Source: Alectoria sarmentosa (lineage: Eukaryota; Ascomycota; Lecanoromycetes; Lecanorales; Parmeliaceae). Taken from it: DNA of 64,000 nucleotides. Under the pieces are notes generated by a model. The model was not told the origin of the DNA. It worked only from the letters and a program-made list of their open reading frames with translations, and ran no database searches. This document shows positions 46,223-58,813 of the stretch, one piece after another. The first letter of the stretch is position 1. The number at the start of each line of letters is the position of its first letter. The DNA is taken from assembly GCA_009733775.1 (NCBI GenBank), contig WOGZ01000111.1:1-64000 (forward strand), written 5' to 3'. The translations under genes were made by a program, and so were the position numbers.

Positions 46223-48754
46223 AGCCGCTCAAGCAGTGCATTTGCTAAGTCTTTTAGGGCCGCAGTAGTCGACATCTATAGATGCACCACTTCAGAAGGC
46301 CATCGGATGCTAAAGATTCCACGCGGTCTACTAGCGACCTTGTCATGGTGACAGCGTGGGTGCTATCTCCAGTCTGATCGCTCTCGCTGACCGTCTTTGC
46401 CTTTAAAATGGAACCCGTATTGTTCATCATCGCAGCCTGCTTACCCAATCTCCGTTCTTTCTACCTGCTCCGTCCAGGGCGAAAGGAAAATTCTAAAAAA
46501 TAATAGCCGGAAGAGGTTGAGCCGCTCAACTGACACTCAGTTGCTTCTGTCTTCGGAGATTCCAAAGGGCCCACTAATCAGAATTTCATAGTGCCATACG
46601 CGGCTAACATGGCGGACCTTGGCGAGGATGACAGCATGGACGATATGATGCTTCCGTCCCAGAGGGGGTTTGCAAGACCAATTATTTTGATATCAGCCGT
46701 GCCACACCGAGTATTGCGGACATGCCGGGGGATTATTGTGAAAGCAGGATAGCTCAATGGAAGAGTTCTAGAGGAGGGTAATCGCCAGTACGGGTGTCTG
46801 ATGACTTCCAAAGATGAAAGTTGATTCGTATCGGTATCCACATCTCTAATGATAACTGCGGTCAGGGGCATGACAGATGTCATGAAGACCCGGTCAAAAT
46901 AAGCTGGAAGTAAGTACTTGATCCGTCAGGTACTAGGTACTGCAAGATACGGCCTCTATCCCTAATTGTTACTAAGTTGTGCTCTCTGTTGCAGTAGGTG
47001 ACCGTGCTAACAGCCCAACAGACTCAGTGTCAGGATATGTTCCGGGTTGACAAGAAGTCGCATGAACCATCTATCGTAATGTAGGGTGAGTTGTCTTTCC
47101 TACTGGTGGAGTAACCCAAAGCACCCTACATTAAACCCGTTAAAGCTTAATAATTCCAAGAACAGCTATACAAAAAACTGCCACTAATCTCTAGTCAGTG
47201 GCAGCTGTACCTCGCCTTAGATTTATGTTTTTAATGGTTTGAAGCTTGCAGTCAACTATATTGTCTATCGCGACTGCCGCGCTTTTATTGGCCGTCGAAA
47301 GGGTCTCAATTGTGTTGTTGTTTCATTTACCTGAAACAAGTCACTCTCGCTTAGCCAATAAACGCGCAGCAGAGGCTCAACAGCAGCCGAGTCCTTGTGC
47401 AATCTCACACCGGTCTTGTGATACTCCATGTCCGGACTGGAAGCTCGGAAAGGCATTTCGAGTCCATCTGAGTCCTTCCGACAATTAACCGCTCCAACCC
47501 ATGAACCGCAAACGTAAGATGTTCTGCAGGGTGCTTAGTGCCATCGTGGGAATATTGCGGGGAAGGATCATCTGTGCTTTTTGTTTGGCCACGTCACTTC
47601 ACTACATCGACGCCGAAATTCAAAAATTCACTTCACCGCCGTTTTCCGCTCTTTTCGCGCAAGCATCAATCGAAGCTGCGGGGGGATAGGTGATTGACAG
47701 CTCTAGCGTTGTGCTCCTTCCCCGCAGAGTCGAAAATTGGGGGCGGGGAAAAGAGCGTCGCGTGTCTGTCAGTCCACGAGTTTGAGCCGCACATGTCTCT
47801 TGAATCAAGGCAATGGAACACGGAGATGTGCTACAGTCAGCTTGTTGCGTTATGTCGCTGATGTATCTCCGGATTTCTCAGCAGATGTCACTACTGTTGA
47901 AAGCCTGCGGTTGGTGACTGTGTGTTTCCTGGCGGCAACTACTATCCTTATACAAACCATTGAACACCTAGTGATATAACTCGGACCATCACACTCCCCA
48001 CGCTAACCTTGCAATCCTTCGTGTGCCACATCCCCTTGCTTGGGCGCTCACCAAGAATGCATCACACCTAGCGCTTTGTCAAGGATGTTCAGGTCAAGGA
48101 AGTTCAGGTCAAGGAAGCTCAGGTCAAGGAAGTTCAGGTCAAGGAAGTAAAGCAAGCAGCTTGATGATTTGGGTCCACGGCTCTCCTTATGACCTTCCTG
48201 AATTACGGTTGTCCAACATGGTATTTTAGGTATTGTGCATTGCGCACGCAGCAAAGCTTAGTCTCGGCCATCAGTGGCAGTGCTTGCAGATGCGAAATGC
48301 ACCTCCAAATTCCCCGGGATCTCGTGCTCGGAGAGCCATTAGCCGGAATATTCTGCAGACGTGATACCCGTCTTCATTCCACCGTTAGTCTCGTGCCCAA
48401 GGACCGTCGGTGGCGACTGGAATGAACGGCATCTTCAGACCGGACCAGAAATGGGTCTCGTGGTCGTCAAATTCAATTATTACAGATTGGTGAGCAATAG
48501 ATTTCCTACCTGGTCCTCGGGCATACAGAGCTGCTATCCAGTAAAACAGAAAGGGCCCTAGGGACGTCACGAATCCCTACACCCTCACGGACCATGGCCC
48601 ACCCATGTGATGGGCGTTAATGCCGTAGGAGACCAATGGGATCCTCGGTGTGCAAGAGTCAGCTAGAGGGATCAATTCTCCCCTTCGGTCTTTTCTTTAT
48701 AGTGACGAAAACTCGACTCTCCTTCTCCATTACAGATTTCTCGAAACGTGCACT
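46223..48754. other. Gene-poor region before GH71 gene
   Basis: No supported gene. A plus frame at 47246-47488 looks like a secreted peptide (hydrophobic start, KR pair, four Cys) but begins at TTG without an in-frame ATG. A tRNA A-box-like string near 46751 has no matching B box. A 15-bp minisatellite lies at 48081-48148. Confidence 0.45.
48081..48148. repeat. 15-bp minisatellite, about 4.5 copies
   Basis: Unit AAGGAAGTTCAGGTC repeated from 48081 to 48140 plus a partial copy, with one substitution in the first unit and one in the third. The length is a multiple of three, so any frame through it is repetitive (Ser-Gly-Gln-Gly-Ser on plus). It is not in a supported gene. Confidence 0.85.
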
Positions 48755-50562
48755 ATGCATCTCTCCGACGTTCTCTCAATCACGGTGACAGTGCTACACC
48801 TTCTTGGGAGGGCGCAAGCCAAGGCAGTCTTTGCCCATTACATGGTATTTCCCACCACGTCACCTCTGTATACGACAGCGCTCACCTCGATTGAAAGGTT
48901 GGCTCCGTGGATGAAGCCCACGCACAACAAGACATCGACGACGCAATAGCAATCGGGTGAGTCAATCCTCCCCTCAAAGCCCACAAGAATCTCCTGACAA
49001 ACCCCTAGACTCGATGGATTTGCGCTGAACATCGGCGATCCAACTGAACCTTACGTCAACACGACACTTGTCTCGTTGTTCGACTATGCGTGGGGCAAAG
49101 ACTTCAAGTTGTTTGTCAGCATGGATCTCTCCGCATCTGGTGCCGCCTGCACGGCAGGGAGATCCTGCTGCAATGGGGTCAGCATCTCCAACTGTCGACA
49201 AAACGTATGACTAGCTTTAACATGAACCTACGGGCTTTCAGCCGAGCGACTTTAACAGCATCCTTTCGGGGTTCCTTGGCAACGAGGCATACTACCTAGG
49301 CCCTAACGGCTTGCCCATGATATCGACCTTCCAGTCCGACGGTTTCACCATTGATGCCTGGAATGGCAAGTCCTTCATTCCAGTTGAGATCAATCACGGG
49401 TGCTGATAAGCTCCAAGCATGGAGAACGTCCTTTGATTCCAATATGTACTTTGTACCAATGTTTGATGAAACATCTGGCTACTATGAGTCAGCCAGTGGC
49501 GTGAGTATTCCAACATCATCTCATTACCCAACTCTAAGGTTGACGTCACCGCAGTGGTGGTCGTATTGGGGCGACCTAGTCGACGGGCTCTTCAGTTGGG
49601 AGGCGGCATGGCCAGTCGTGGGCGATTCGAATAGTGCCGACTGTGGCAGCCTGTCTCCTGACATACCCGTCATCGACGGTGCCTCGAATCATGAAAAGAG
49701 CTACATGATCGGTTAGTAGAACTGATACTTCATGAAGTATCGCTGACAGGTTCGCAGCTTTGAGCACTCTCCAGTACAAGGACGCTGTAAATTGCGCCCC
49801 CCGGAACAGGAAATGGGAGCAACTGCTGACCCACATCATCCAGTACGGTACGAATCTCTACCGCCCAGGCGGGCTCACCCTACCCATCCGGATGAACAAC
49901 ATCCTTGGCATGGCATCTCAGCTCGACTTTGTCGAAATAATCACCTGGGTAATTTCGCCTCGCCGCTCCCCTCACTCTCCCGTCATCTAACAAACCCGTA
50001 GAACGACGGGCCCGAGAGCCACTACATTGGCAACGTCTGGCCGGAAGCGTCCGACTCATCAGTCAAGTACTGTTCTCCCCAAGCCAACTTCCCCCACACG
50101 GCCTGGCAACCGCTCGTGACGTCCTTCATCGCCGCCTACAAGACCGGCAACACCATGGCGCCCCCGACCGGCGCCACGGCCGTCGGAGCGATGTGGTACA
50201 AGACGCTCCTTCAAGACGCCACGTGCAGCGGCGCGACGCAGCCCGACGGGTGGGCCAATGGCACGGACTCGCTCACCTGGGCCGTCGTGCTGCCGGCGGG
50301 ATCCACGGGGATGAAGGTCCGCGCCACGAGCAACGGGGCCGTCATCTCGACCGTGGCCGTGAACCCGGGGTTGAACTTTGGGTCGCCGACGGGCGTGCAG
50401 GCGGGGGCGCAGATGCTCCAGTTGCTGAATTCGGCGGGAGCGGTCGTGATGACGGCGACGGGCGGGGCGTGCGTCGCTTCGGTTTGTCCGGCCGGCATGT
50501 TCAACATGAACTATCAGGTGGCGGGACTGAGTGCGGGTGGCGGGAACGCCAGTTGCAATTGA
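48755..50562 (+). CDS. Secreted GH71 alpha-1,3-glucanase (mutanase family)
   Basis: Nine exons: 48755-48844, 48898-48956, 49009-49177, 49242-49365, 49418-49500, 49555-49711, 49758-49786, 49844-49948, 50002-50562, giving 458 residues in frame. A signal peptide (MHLSDVLSITVTVLHLLGRA) is followed by the GH71 start KAVFAHYMVG, then LDGFALNIGDP, FKLFVSMD, SILSGFLGNEAYY, NMYFVPMFDE, a tryptophan-rich WWSYWGDLVDGLFSWEAAWP, and NDGPESHYIGNVWPE. A beta-sandwich-like C-terminal part ends GGGNASCN. The enzyme hydrolyses alpha-1,3-glucan, a polymer of fungal cell walls, outside the cell. The fourth intron begins GCAAGT, a GC donor, and no GT donor keeps the frame. The last exon is much more GC-rich than its surroundings. 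No break was found, so the gene should be functional. Confidence 0.92.
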
Positions 50563-53486
50563 ACGAGAGAAGTGTGTGTACGATTTTGAAACGAAATGCA
50601 TGCGGTAGACTGTACGATTTGGGAGGAACATCCATGCGTGGAAAGGGAGAGACTACTGTACGATGAAACGAGAATCTGCATGCGCAAACCTAGCATTGGT
50701 TGTCGTATTGGAAAGAAATGCATGCTAGACTGAATATCATGAACAAGAAACTTCTTCTTCAATACCTCACTTTCGCATAACCACATCGCCCTCCAGGACA
50801 AGTAACATAAATTTTCCAAAGCTGGACTAGCTTGAAAGGCAATTCGCTCCCCTATTCATAAATGCCCCCGCACAACGACTCGCCACGAGACCCTTCTGTT
50901 TCAGCTACTCCCCTCTTACTAGCGTATCTCGTAAGACCACTCCCTTAGCTCCTAGTCCCCCAAGTCGAAAATTGAGCGCATATATTGCTTCACGCCACGA
51001 TAGCCACTCCACCACCACCTGGACATTGAGAAAATGATGCTAAACCCGAAAAGAAAAACCGCATCAGCATTCCACCAAAGCTCTCCGTCACCGAGAACCC
51101 ACTAAAGCATTCCAGCTCCAGCCTCCACGCAAGTCAATCATTTCCCAGCTTTTATGTGCCCAGCGGTGCCGGCGGCCGAAACCCCCGTGAACTGCGGTCT
51201 CTGTGGAGCCCAACAAGCGTAAAGTGACAAAACGGTGAGACAAGAAACCTGCTGTGGCGCCCAGATTGACACGACGGGGGCTCCTTCCGCACTAATGTGA
51301 GAAGAAGCGGAAGTGGCTCCTCAGCTGTGATACACTAGAACCGGCTACTCTCCTGCATTGAAAGAAAGAAAGAAAGGCAGGAATGGTAGCCAAGCCGTCA
51401 CACCGAGCTTGACGCATGGTGACCGAAGGAGATATTATAGCGCTCACGGTGGCGTCGAAAGAACACACTGCTAGCGAGGCTTGATGTTGAAAGAAGGAGG
51501 ACGATAGCAAAAGCGGTGGCGCTGCTGGAAGAGGATCGTAGCTGATGGAAGGGTCCAGTCTCTTACTGTGATGGTAAAGAGTGAGTGAAGATCAGGGAGT
51601 TCGCGTGGATGTAAAGCGGGGTATGGGGGAAATCTTTGAAGCAATTGATACCAGCTGCTTCATACCGCATTTTTTGTTTAAGAGACCCCCTTGCCTCGCG
51701 ATCAAATTAAACATGTCACCTTGGCACCGTTCTAAACTATACATCTATTAGGAAAACGGGATAAATTAGAGGCTTGAATTGTACCAGCTTCTTTGGAGAT
51801 GTGAGAACGGGATAAATGAGAGGCATGGGTTGTACCTCCTTCTTCGGATATGTGGCATCACACCCTCGGGGACGTTCGAAGAAATTGAAATACGGGAGCA
51901 CACCAATACGGAAGCATACCGTTCACAATATTCTGTAGCCGACCCACCTGGTACTACCCTGCGCGCCGCTGCGCGCAAACTCGTAACTCAAGGGTCTAGA
52001 ACGCCACACCAAGTGCGGGTGGGGAATCGGGATACAGTCAGCACATATCGACTGACCCAGACCACGGACTCCAACGGGAGTAGTGGTTGACTACTTAGAT
52101 GTGATTGACCTGTATCGAACAGATGTTTTGACTAGGCAAGATCTTGCGGGCTGCCACGTCGGTTCGGCCGTTGATCAAGGGTTAACAGCCACATGCATTC
52201 CGAGCGAAACAGGAATTTTTCGGCCGCCGGAAATCCCAACATGATGAGGAGATGATACTAGAGAGAAAAATTTGATTCACACATAGTGCCCTCCCATAAA
52301 CGGTCGAGGAGGTGTGCATTCTTTAACCACGGATAGTGTGGGACAAATCCATCGCATTCCTTGAACTCATGTAATTCTGTTTGGATTGCAATCTAGACAG
52401 AAATGTGAAACCCTTACCACGTGCATAAGACGCATCTTCTTATTGCTTCTTTCCGGTGTGCAACATTCTACGGACTTTGCCCGTCTACATAGGAAATATC
52501 CTACCTTTGGATGACACTTCGCCATGTGTATAAACATGACCGGTCTACCAATAAGATAATGCAATTCTGTTAGGTATAGGAGGTTGAAGCCTAATGGTAT
52601 GTGGGCGGTCGAATTTGCCCTTCAGAGTGCTTGATTGATGGACTGAAATTGACGACGTTACGGAATCTCCGCGGAGACAGCTGCATATTTGCGCGCTAAC
52701 GGGTGCCAAGAAGAGTGATGACTAAGCAACAGTCTTGGCTGAGTCAACTCACACTCGCGTGCATGTGACTTTCTTGCTCCTTACCAACAAAGAAGCTTCG
52801 TTACCGGCAATGCAATGGAAGGCGTTTGGGAAAAGTTTTTAAAAGGCACAGCGTTTATTCTAGCCCTTTAGCGCTGCGTTTTCAAAGAAAGATATACCAT
52901 CGTCCTCCCTTTATTCGAAGACCAACATACTCCCACCCTGATCCTTCAATCATATCTTTTGGTTAGACAAGACCCAGCGTCCCCCGGGCGTTTTGAGTTG
53001 AGACGGAGTACTCGATCCGTATCAATAGACAACAGCCGACAGCCGCCGCTTCCGCTTTCGTTTCATGCCCTGATGGACCACCAGTTGAGACAAGGAACGT
53101 TGCAAAGTATTGTTCAATGTTACGGGTAGATGAGATTCAAATTCTCCGAAGCGAAGCTTATCCAAGTCATCGCAACTTGTCGCGTGGGGGCGGGGGGGGG
53201 GGGGGTCTCCCCTCGTATCTAGATGTAAAACAAGACCGCTGTTCATGAAGTGCTGCGTATTCGCACGGTCCGAAGCGTTCTGCCTTCTGATGGGATTACC
53301 GTCGCACGGATGAGGTAAAATTGCAGGCAAGGATGCCTTACAAAAGCAGAGTTGTCCCTATCGGCGACGGCCCCAGGCCCTTTCTTTACGATTGTCGAAG
53401 TGTGAAGGTTTCCAGCCAGATCTTTAAATCACGTCAGGAAGCATAAAAAGACGTAAGTACGCGTGGCCAAAACTTCCAGTCACACC
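50563..53486. other. Intergenic region, no gene supported
   Basis: Only short frames. A GAAA tetranucleotide run lies near 51357-51375 and a poly-G tract at 53185-53205. Nothing resembling a domain, tRNA or transposon was recognised. Confidence 0.5.
53185..53205. repeat. Poly-G tract (TG5CG14)
   Basis: Five G, one C, then fourteen G on plus. It could form a G-quadruplex and is also prone to sequencing length error. No gene context was seen. Confidence 0.8.
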
Positions 53487-54037
53487 ATGCTCTTACCCGA
53501 TCTCCTCCACCTATTCATCCTCTTTCTCATGCCACTCCTTCTCTCCGCCCACTCTTCACCTCAATCCAACCCAGCTAACCCCCCTCCCCACCACCTCTAA
53601 TACCACTCCCGAGGCCCACACCCCAACACCCCCAGCACCGGCGACCGCTCCGCCCTGTGCCATTTCAAATGCTTCGCCTCAGAACTGTCGCGATACTACC
53701 CATCGCCACCGCCGCCGAAGAGATGGCCGACTTTTTCACCACCGTCGCTCAAGCCTGCAGCCCGCAGAAGCAAGCCGGCCGGGTGACGGACCGCTACGAC
53801 TTCGGCTTCGGGGCCATCAAGATATTTCTGAACACGCTGCCGGCGGGACCGAACGGGGCGGCGCCGCCGTAGAGCTGGGATCTGGTCATGTGGATCGGAT
53901 CGCAGCTTTTGCGAATGACGGAACTGGGATAGACGGATCATTTCGCGGCGTTGTTTGTGGATCCGGCAACGGGGGTCCAGACGTTTGTGATGCTGCAGGT
54001 CGTGTCGGCGGGGGTAGCGACGATGGAGTACCTGTGA
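53487..54037 (+). pseudogene. Decayed secreted-protein gene
   Basis: From an ATG at 53487 comes a hydrophobic leader (LLHLFILFLMPLLLSAHSS). The protein-like reading then changes frame, through PAPATAPPCAISNASPQNC, to QKQAGRVTDRYDFGFGAIKI, FLNTLPAGPNGAAPP-stop-SWDL, SQLLRMTELG-stop-TDHFAAL and FVDPATGVQTFVMLQVVSA, ending at 54037. Both internal stops are TAG. The second stands where a Trp would fit (TGG to TAG, a G-to-A change). At least two frameshifts and two nonsense codons mean it is not functional as read. The family is unknown to me; the leader and the first Cys suggest a small secreted protein. Another long GC-rich open frame overlaps but has shadow-like composition. Confidence 0.5.
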
Positions 54038-54388
54038 CGGGTCAAGCACTTGTTCCTGCAACAACTTATTTCAGCGGAAATGAGTAGCGACGTTGAATAG
54101 CGGACTACTAACGGAGCAGCAGTTCGATGACGTCGGTAATCCAAGTGAATTGATGATGTCATGTGGACTGTTGTGTCTTCATAATTCGTATTGAACTGAT
54201 ATATAAATCTACCTGGGGCGGTTTATGATGCTATCATGGACATATAGCACAAAATCCTGGAGGCTCTCTGGGAGTCCCATGAGAAAGCGGTAGTGGAGAA
54301 CGGAGGAATCTCCAGGCGGTAGCAGAAATCAGTGGTCCAAAAAGGACGGTTGTCATTGACCTAGACTTTTGGTAGACGGAACTCGTCA

Positions 54389-57300
54389 CTAGAAGTAGGA
54401 ATCTGCATGTGGCTCCTCCGCCTCCGCCTCTTCCTCTCCCTCTTCCTCTCGCATCCGCAATGATTGATCTTGACCCTCGGCCTCTACAAGCAGTTTCTCG
54501 TAGCGCTTCTTTCCGTCCCATTCAAGATCTTCGGGTCTTATAAGGCTTGAATCCGCGCCGTTTGCAAGCAGAAATTGCACCATGTCGTCGCGGCCATGGT
54601 GCAATGCGTGCTCCAGCGCAATGCCACATAATCCTTCCACTGTTGATCGAGCGTTGACGTCAGCGCCATACTCTATGAGCAATTTCGCGGTGTCATTGTG
54701 ACCATTAGATAAAGCTTGTAACAGTGCGGTACTGAACGGAGTATCTAGATGATCGATAAAGCTCGGACCAGCTTCAGCATTGACATCGACTCCTCGGTCC
54801 AGAAGGATCTTCACACTCTCATAGTCACCACTACAGGAGGAACTCATCAGCGCAATGTCGCCATGAGGAGAGCTAATTGATGCACCTCTATCGAGCAGTC
54901 GCTGCAAATTTTCGGGATGACTGCCCTGCGCAGCTCTGACTAGAGCTGTGAAACCTTGTTTGTTTTGTGCATTTATGTCGGCACAGTTGTCCAACAGTGT
55001 TTGCACTGTATGTACACACCCATGGAAAGAAGCTAAAAGGAGCGCGTTGTCCCCAAATCTGTCCCGTAGGTTGACCTTAGCTCCATGTTCGAGGAGCAAC
55101 TGTACAATTTCGGCATAGTCGCGGCCTTTGTACGAGGCCGCCATCAAGGGGGTCCGGCCGCTTTTTGGATTCCGTGAATTGACATCAGCTCCTGCCACGA
55201 TCAAAACTCTCATAGTCTTCGGTAGGTCCAGCGCTGAGGCACAATTTAAGGGTTCTCGTTTGCCCTGAACGTCAATGAGTTCTGGAAAATGCCATTCGCT
55301 TAGTTTCAGCCAGATTGGCAACGCATACCCCTCGCTCTGGAAGAATTCTTTACTCCGAGAAATGATGTTCCCACCTTCTCCAGCATCTCTAGCATGTTGG
55401 TCCCAGTACGTGGCTGCATATTCGGCTAATGGATACCTTTTGCTGATCTCGGGGACAGAACAGTCCTCCAAGCTGGATCGAAGTTGGTCAAACTGACGAA
55501 GATAAACTATGCAGCTCTCGGCTATGAAGGTGTTGGCACGTATCTCCTGAACGGCGAATTTTCCATCTTGAAGTCTTGGCGACCCCAAATACTCACGGAC
55601 GGAGAAATGCGCAAACTGTAGTGTCTCTTTCACCTCTCCATCCAATCGCTGATACACCATGGATACCAAGCTGGAACAAATTGTGAGAAGGCCTTGGGGG
55701 TCTCCGAGGCGTCGTTCGACATCAACCTGAAGATCGCCTTCCACATCTACCGTGATCACCTCGGCGAATTCTACGAGGGACATGGGCCTCTTCGAATATG
55801 CAAGCCATTGCATTATCTTGGCAACGTGTTCACCGTAGCCGTCATCATCGATGCTCTGCAATATCCGGGCATAAGTATCGTCCAGGTCTTTTGGCAGAGA
55901 TCGCAATGCTTTGCGAAGATCAGACAGACTTAGACATCGCCCTAGCGCATCGAGCTGGCACTTGACCCATTGGAACCTGGTGGACAGGCTCAGTGATGCT
56001 GCTCCACAGTCCCAAAGATCATAGAGACTTACATGCCGCCAGCCTTTTCCACCAAGACGGTTTCGATCTCAGCCTGTACATTTGGCTCTCGCCACTTTTT
56101 CAACTTACGATCCGTGCGAATGTGACTTTGGACGTAAGCACGAATGTCACCTTCGACTACCGCGCTTTCAATGCTGATTTTGTGCTTATCTTCCAGGAGT
56201 GCGGACAGCGCTTCTTTTATGTCTTTCTCTCTGCGGCTGGTGACCAGCGTATGCAGGCCGGCAATCTCCCACCCAGTCATTTGTTCAATGATTGTTGCCA
56301 GTCCCTCCCTTTCCTTGCATTCATCCAATGCATCGAGGCTGATTACAACGTTGGTGAAGCTCTCAACGGTGCCTCTGAGGGTATCCAGCAGCATGGGCAA
56401 CGAAGGTTGGGATGCCCCACGGTTACAATCTGAGTACAGTGCGTCCAATGGCTTGTGTGCTTTACCGCCTTGTAGCGATAGTTGAGCAATAAGCGACCGT
56501 AGCATCGTACCACAGCGTTGCTTCTCTTGATCGTCGAATTGGAAATAGAAGTATCCTACAGCTATCACCCCTTCAACTAAGGTATTGCGCTGATTACGGA
56601 CCCATTCGATGGCTGTCGAGCAAAGGACTGTTTTCCCGCACCCAGGTATACCATGAAGCCAGACAAGAGAATTGGGGCCCGTTATCCAGTTGCTGAACAC
56701 TTCGCTGTTGATTAACCAAGATCCAGTCCCTTCTTGCCTGTCTTGCAATGCCCTGATGTATTTCGGAGATGGATCCATGCCATGAAGCCACTTTCGGACT
56801 TCTTGCTGGTGAGCATCTAAAAGAGGTTAGTCAAGGAACTCTTTGCCATGTGCACACTTGCAAGATACCGATGATCATTGACGAAAGAGAAGTCTGTATA
56901 TGCTCTGTGGTATCTGCAATTGTTAGAACCGTTGTCCTGTCAAAATATCAGCGAAAGAAATAACCCGACGTTTAGTTTTGGAACTATGGTTAGGGAAGAC
57001 GTCAACTTACGTCTGATCCACCGCAACAGCTAGACTGACTGTGCTCTTTAATCTCTCAATGCTAACAAGGACTTTCTCCGTGTCACCTTTCTTCAACGGC
57101 CAGCTAAGTGCCTCTACAAAACCTCTCCGCTTCGAGCCAGCAGGACCACTCCATTCCGGTGGGGTGAGCTTCATCTTCAACTTTTCTAACTCGGTACGAC
57201 ATCTGCTGAGGATCCCTGTGTCTGGATCAAAGAGTGACCTCAAAGCGGGTAATCGAGATGCTTCGGTGGAGCCGGAGGTTTCAGCCTCGTCTGCCAGCTT

Positions 57301-57468
57301 CTCGAGGATCCGGAGGACATTTCGAAGACCTCGAACCTCTTCCAATACCTGTGAAACCTCCCAACTAGAGCCCTTGATGGCTGATCGGTAGTCGCAACAG
57401 ACGGAGATGACCGCTTCTGTGGCTTGTAGGACTGCAATGACGCTTGCGGTAACGCTTAACGGATCCAT
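54389..57468 (-). CDS. STAND (NLR-like) protein: fungal N-terminal domain, NACHT, ankyrin repeats
   Basis: Four exons on minus: 57468-57011, 56936-56869, 56816-56033, 55976-54389, giving 965 residues. It starts MDPLSVTASVIAVLQ, the helical domain common at the N-terminus of fungal NACHT proteins (about 1-175). The NACHT ATPase has Walker A in WLHGIPGCGKTVL and Walker B in VVISLDALDEC, and later a segment LPKDLDDTYARILQSI typical of the winged-helix part. From about residue 700 there are some seven ankyrin repeats (for example GRTPLMAASYKG and GFTALVRAAQG). A very acidic tail of Glu and Ala ends DSYF. Such proteins are intracellular sensors that oligomerise on ligand binding. In fungi many act in heterokaryon incompatibility or immunity-like cell death. 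No Rossmann, HET or amyloid effector motif was seen at the N-terminus. Confidence 0.93.
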
Positions 57469-58813
57469 CAATTGGCGACCATGTGGTTCAGCTTTTAGCG
57501 CTCATACTCTCTTGACCTTATAAGCTGTGATAGAGGAGAGCAAGAGAAAGACGGTTCGAACAGCATTCCTGGAATCTTGCAGCCTTATTTCCTCTGCACT
57601 TTCCCCGCAGATGACAGATTTGAGCGGGGTCCTGGCAGGAGAGATGATTGGCCCAGCCTGCCAGCTTGCATAAACCGCCAGGCTACAAAGAATTACATAA
57701 GCTGGGATATAGTGCAGGTATAAACTCCTTAGAGTAGTCCGGACTCTTTGTGGCCATCGTGTTGTTGGGAACAGATTACGCAGTGGAATAACTAGAGGCC
57801 GACAGTAGGGCTAGGGCTCATGAATGACTGATTATGACTACCATAAAGAACATAAAGAAGGAAACCATGCAGGCGGGCATGGACCAACTAAATACACGAG
57901 GATGGGCCCCATGCTTCCACCAGATTCCTTGAAATTCCATACCAAATGTCGGTCAACTCAGGGGTACCTCCCCCGGGCCATCTGCCCATGCTCCACTCGT
58001 GGCTGCATTAGTAGTATTCCATAGGCGAATCAAGCGAGGCAATTACCATCCTCACAACACATCGAGCCAGTAGTCCTCTTCTGTTGTTGCGCGTAGATAC
58101 TCCGAAGAGCGCCCTCCGTCGCTCAGCTTTCACTTCTATTGGCTAGACAGATAGATCTTGCCACTCCGAGGCATACCGTCGAGAATAACAACAACAGATG
58201 CAAATGAGCACTCTTTCCTGGGCCTGAGTAGAGTCCGAGTTCTCTTCTTTCACCTTCCCTGCTCTATGTTATATGGCAGAGAAATAAGCGGAGATTTAAA
58301 AGCTAGAATCCCTCGTGTAGACTTAATTCACGACCGCAATCGGCGAAGAGCAGCAGCGAGGGCAGCCTGCTATACTCCGTAATTCTCAGCCTTCATTCCC
58401 ATTCGGCTGCAGCAAGCCTTGAGCACCCACTCCATGATAGAGTAGCAATGGAAAATACGGAAATAATTGCTCCAATCATCCATAATGCCACGCCGACTTA
58501 TTTTCAGGACGCCCGCGAGGAATGCCACACGATGTATCCTTCTTCCGAAGTCGGATTGGATTGACCACCATTATAAGAATTCCAGGCTACCCAGGCGTAT
58601 CCCAATGGATTACGGCGTTTGAAGAGATCCTGCCAGCTGGGTTCTGCGGGCACCAAAACCGTGGAGATTTATGAAAGGAGGATTGATTGATTTCCTATGA
58701 AAAGATGGCCAAGCTATTTATACTATGTGAAGTCTGTGAGAGGCAGTATTTCCAAAATTCTAAACTCTCGCCTTTCCTGCTTGAACCACGACCCCCATCC
58801 GAGCCCACCCAGC
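57469..58813. other. Intergenic region, no gene supported
   Basis: Promoter side of the STAND gene. Only short frames without motifs, on both strands. No RNA gene or repeat was recognised. Confidence 0.5.

Noticed and set aside
46745..46820. tRNA-like A box on plus (TAGCTCAATGG)
   Set aside because: No B box and no closing acceptor stem follow, so it is a chance match.
47246..47488. Apparent small secreted Cys-containing peptide frame on plus
   Set aside because: It starts at TTG with no in-frame ATG, and no upstream exon with a plausible donor was found.
53560..54087. Long GC-rich plus frame overlapping the secreted-protein relic
   Set aside because: Its Gly/Arg-rich translation looks like an out-of-frame shadow. 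The alternative frame shows protein-like segments despite its stops.
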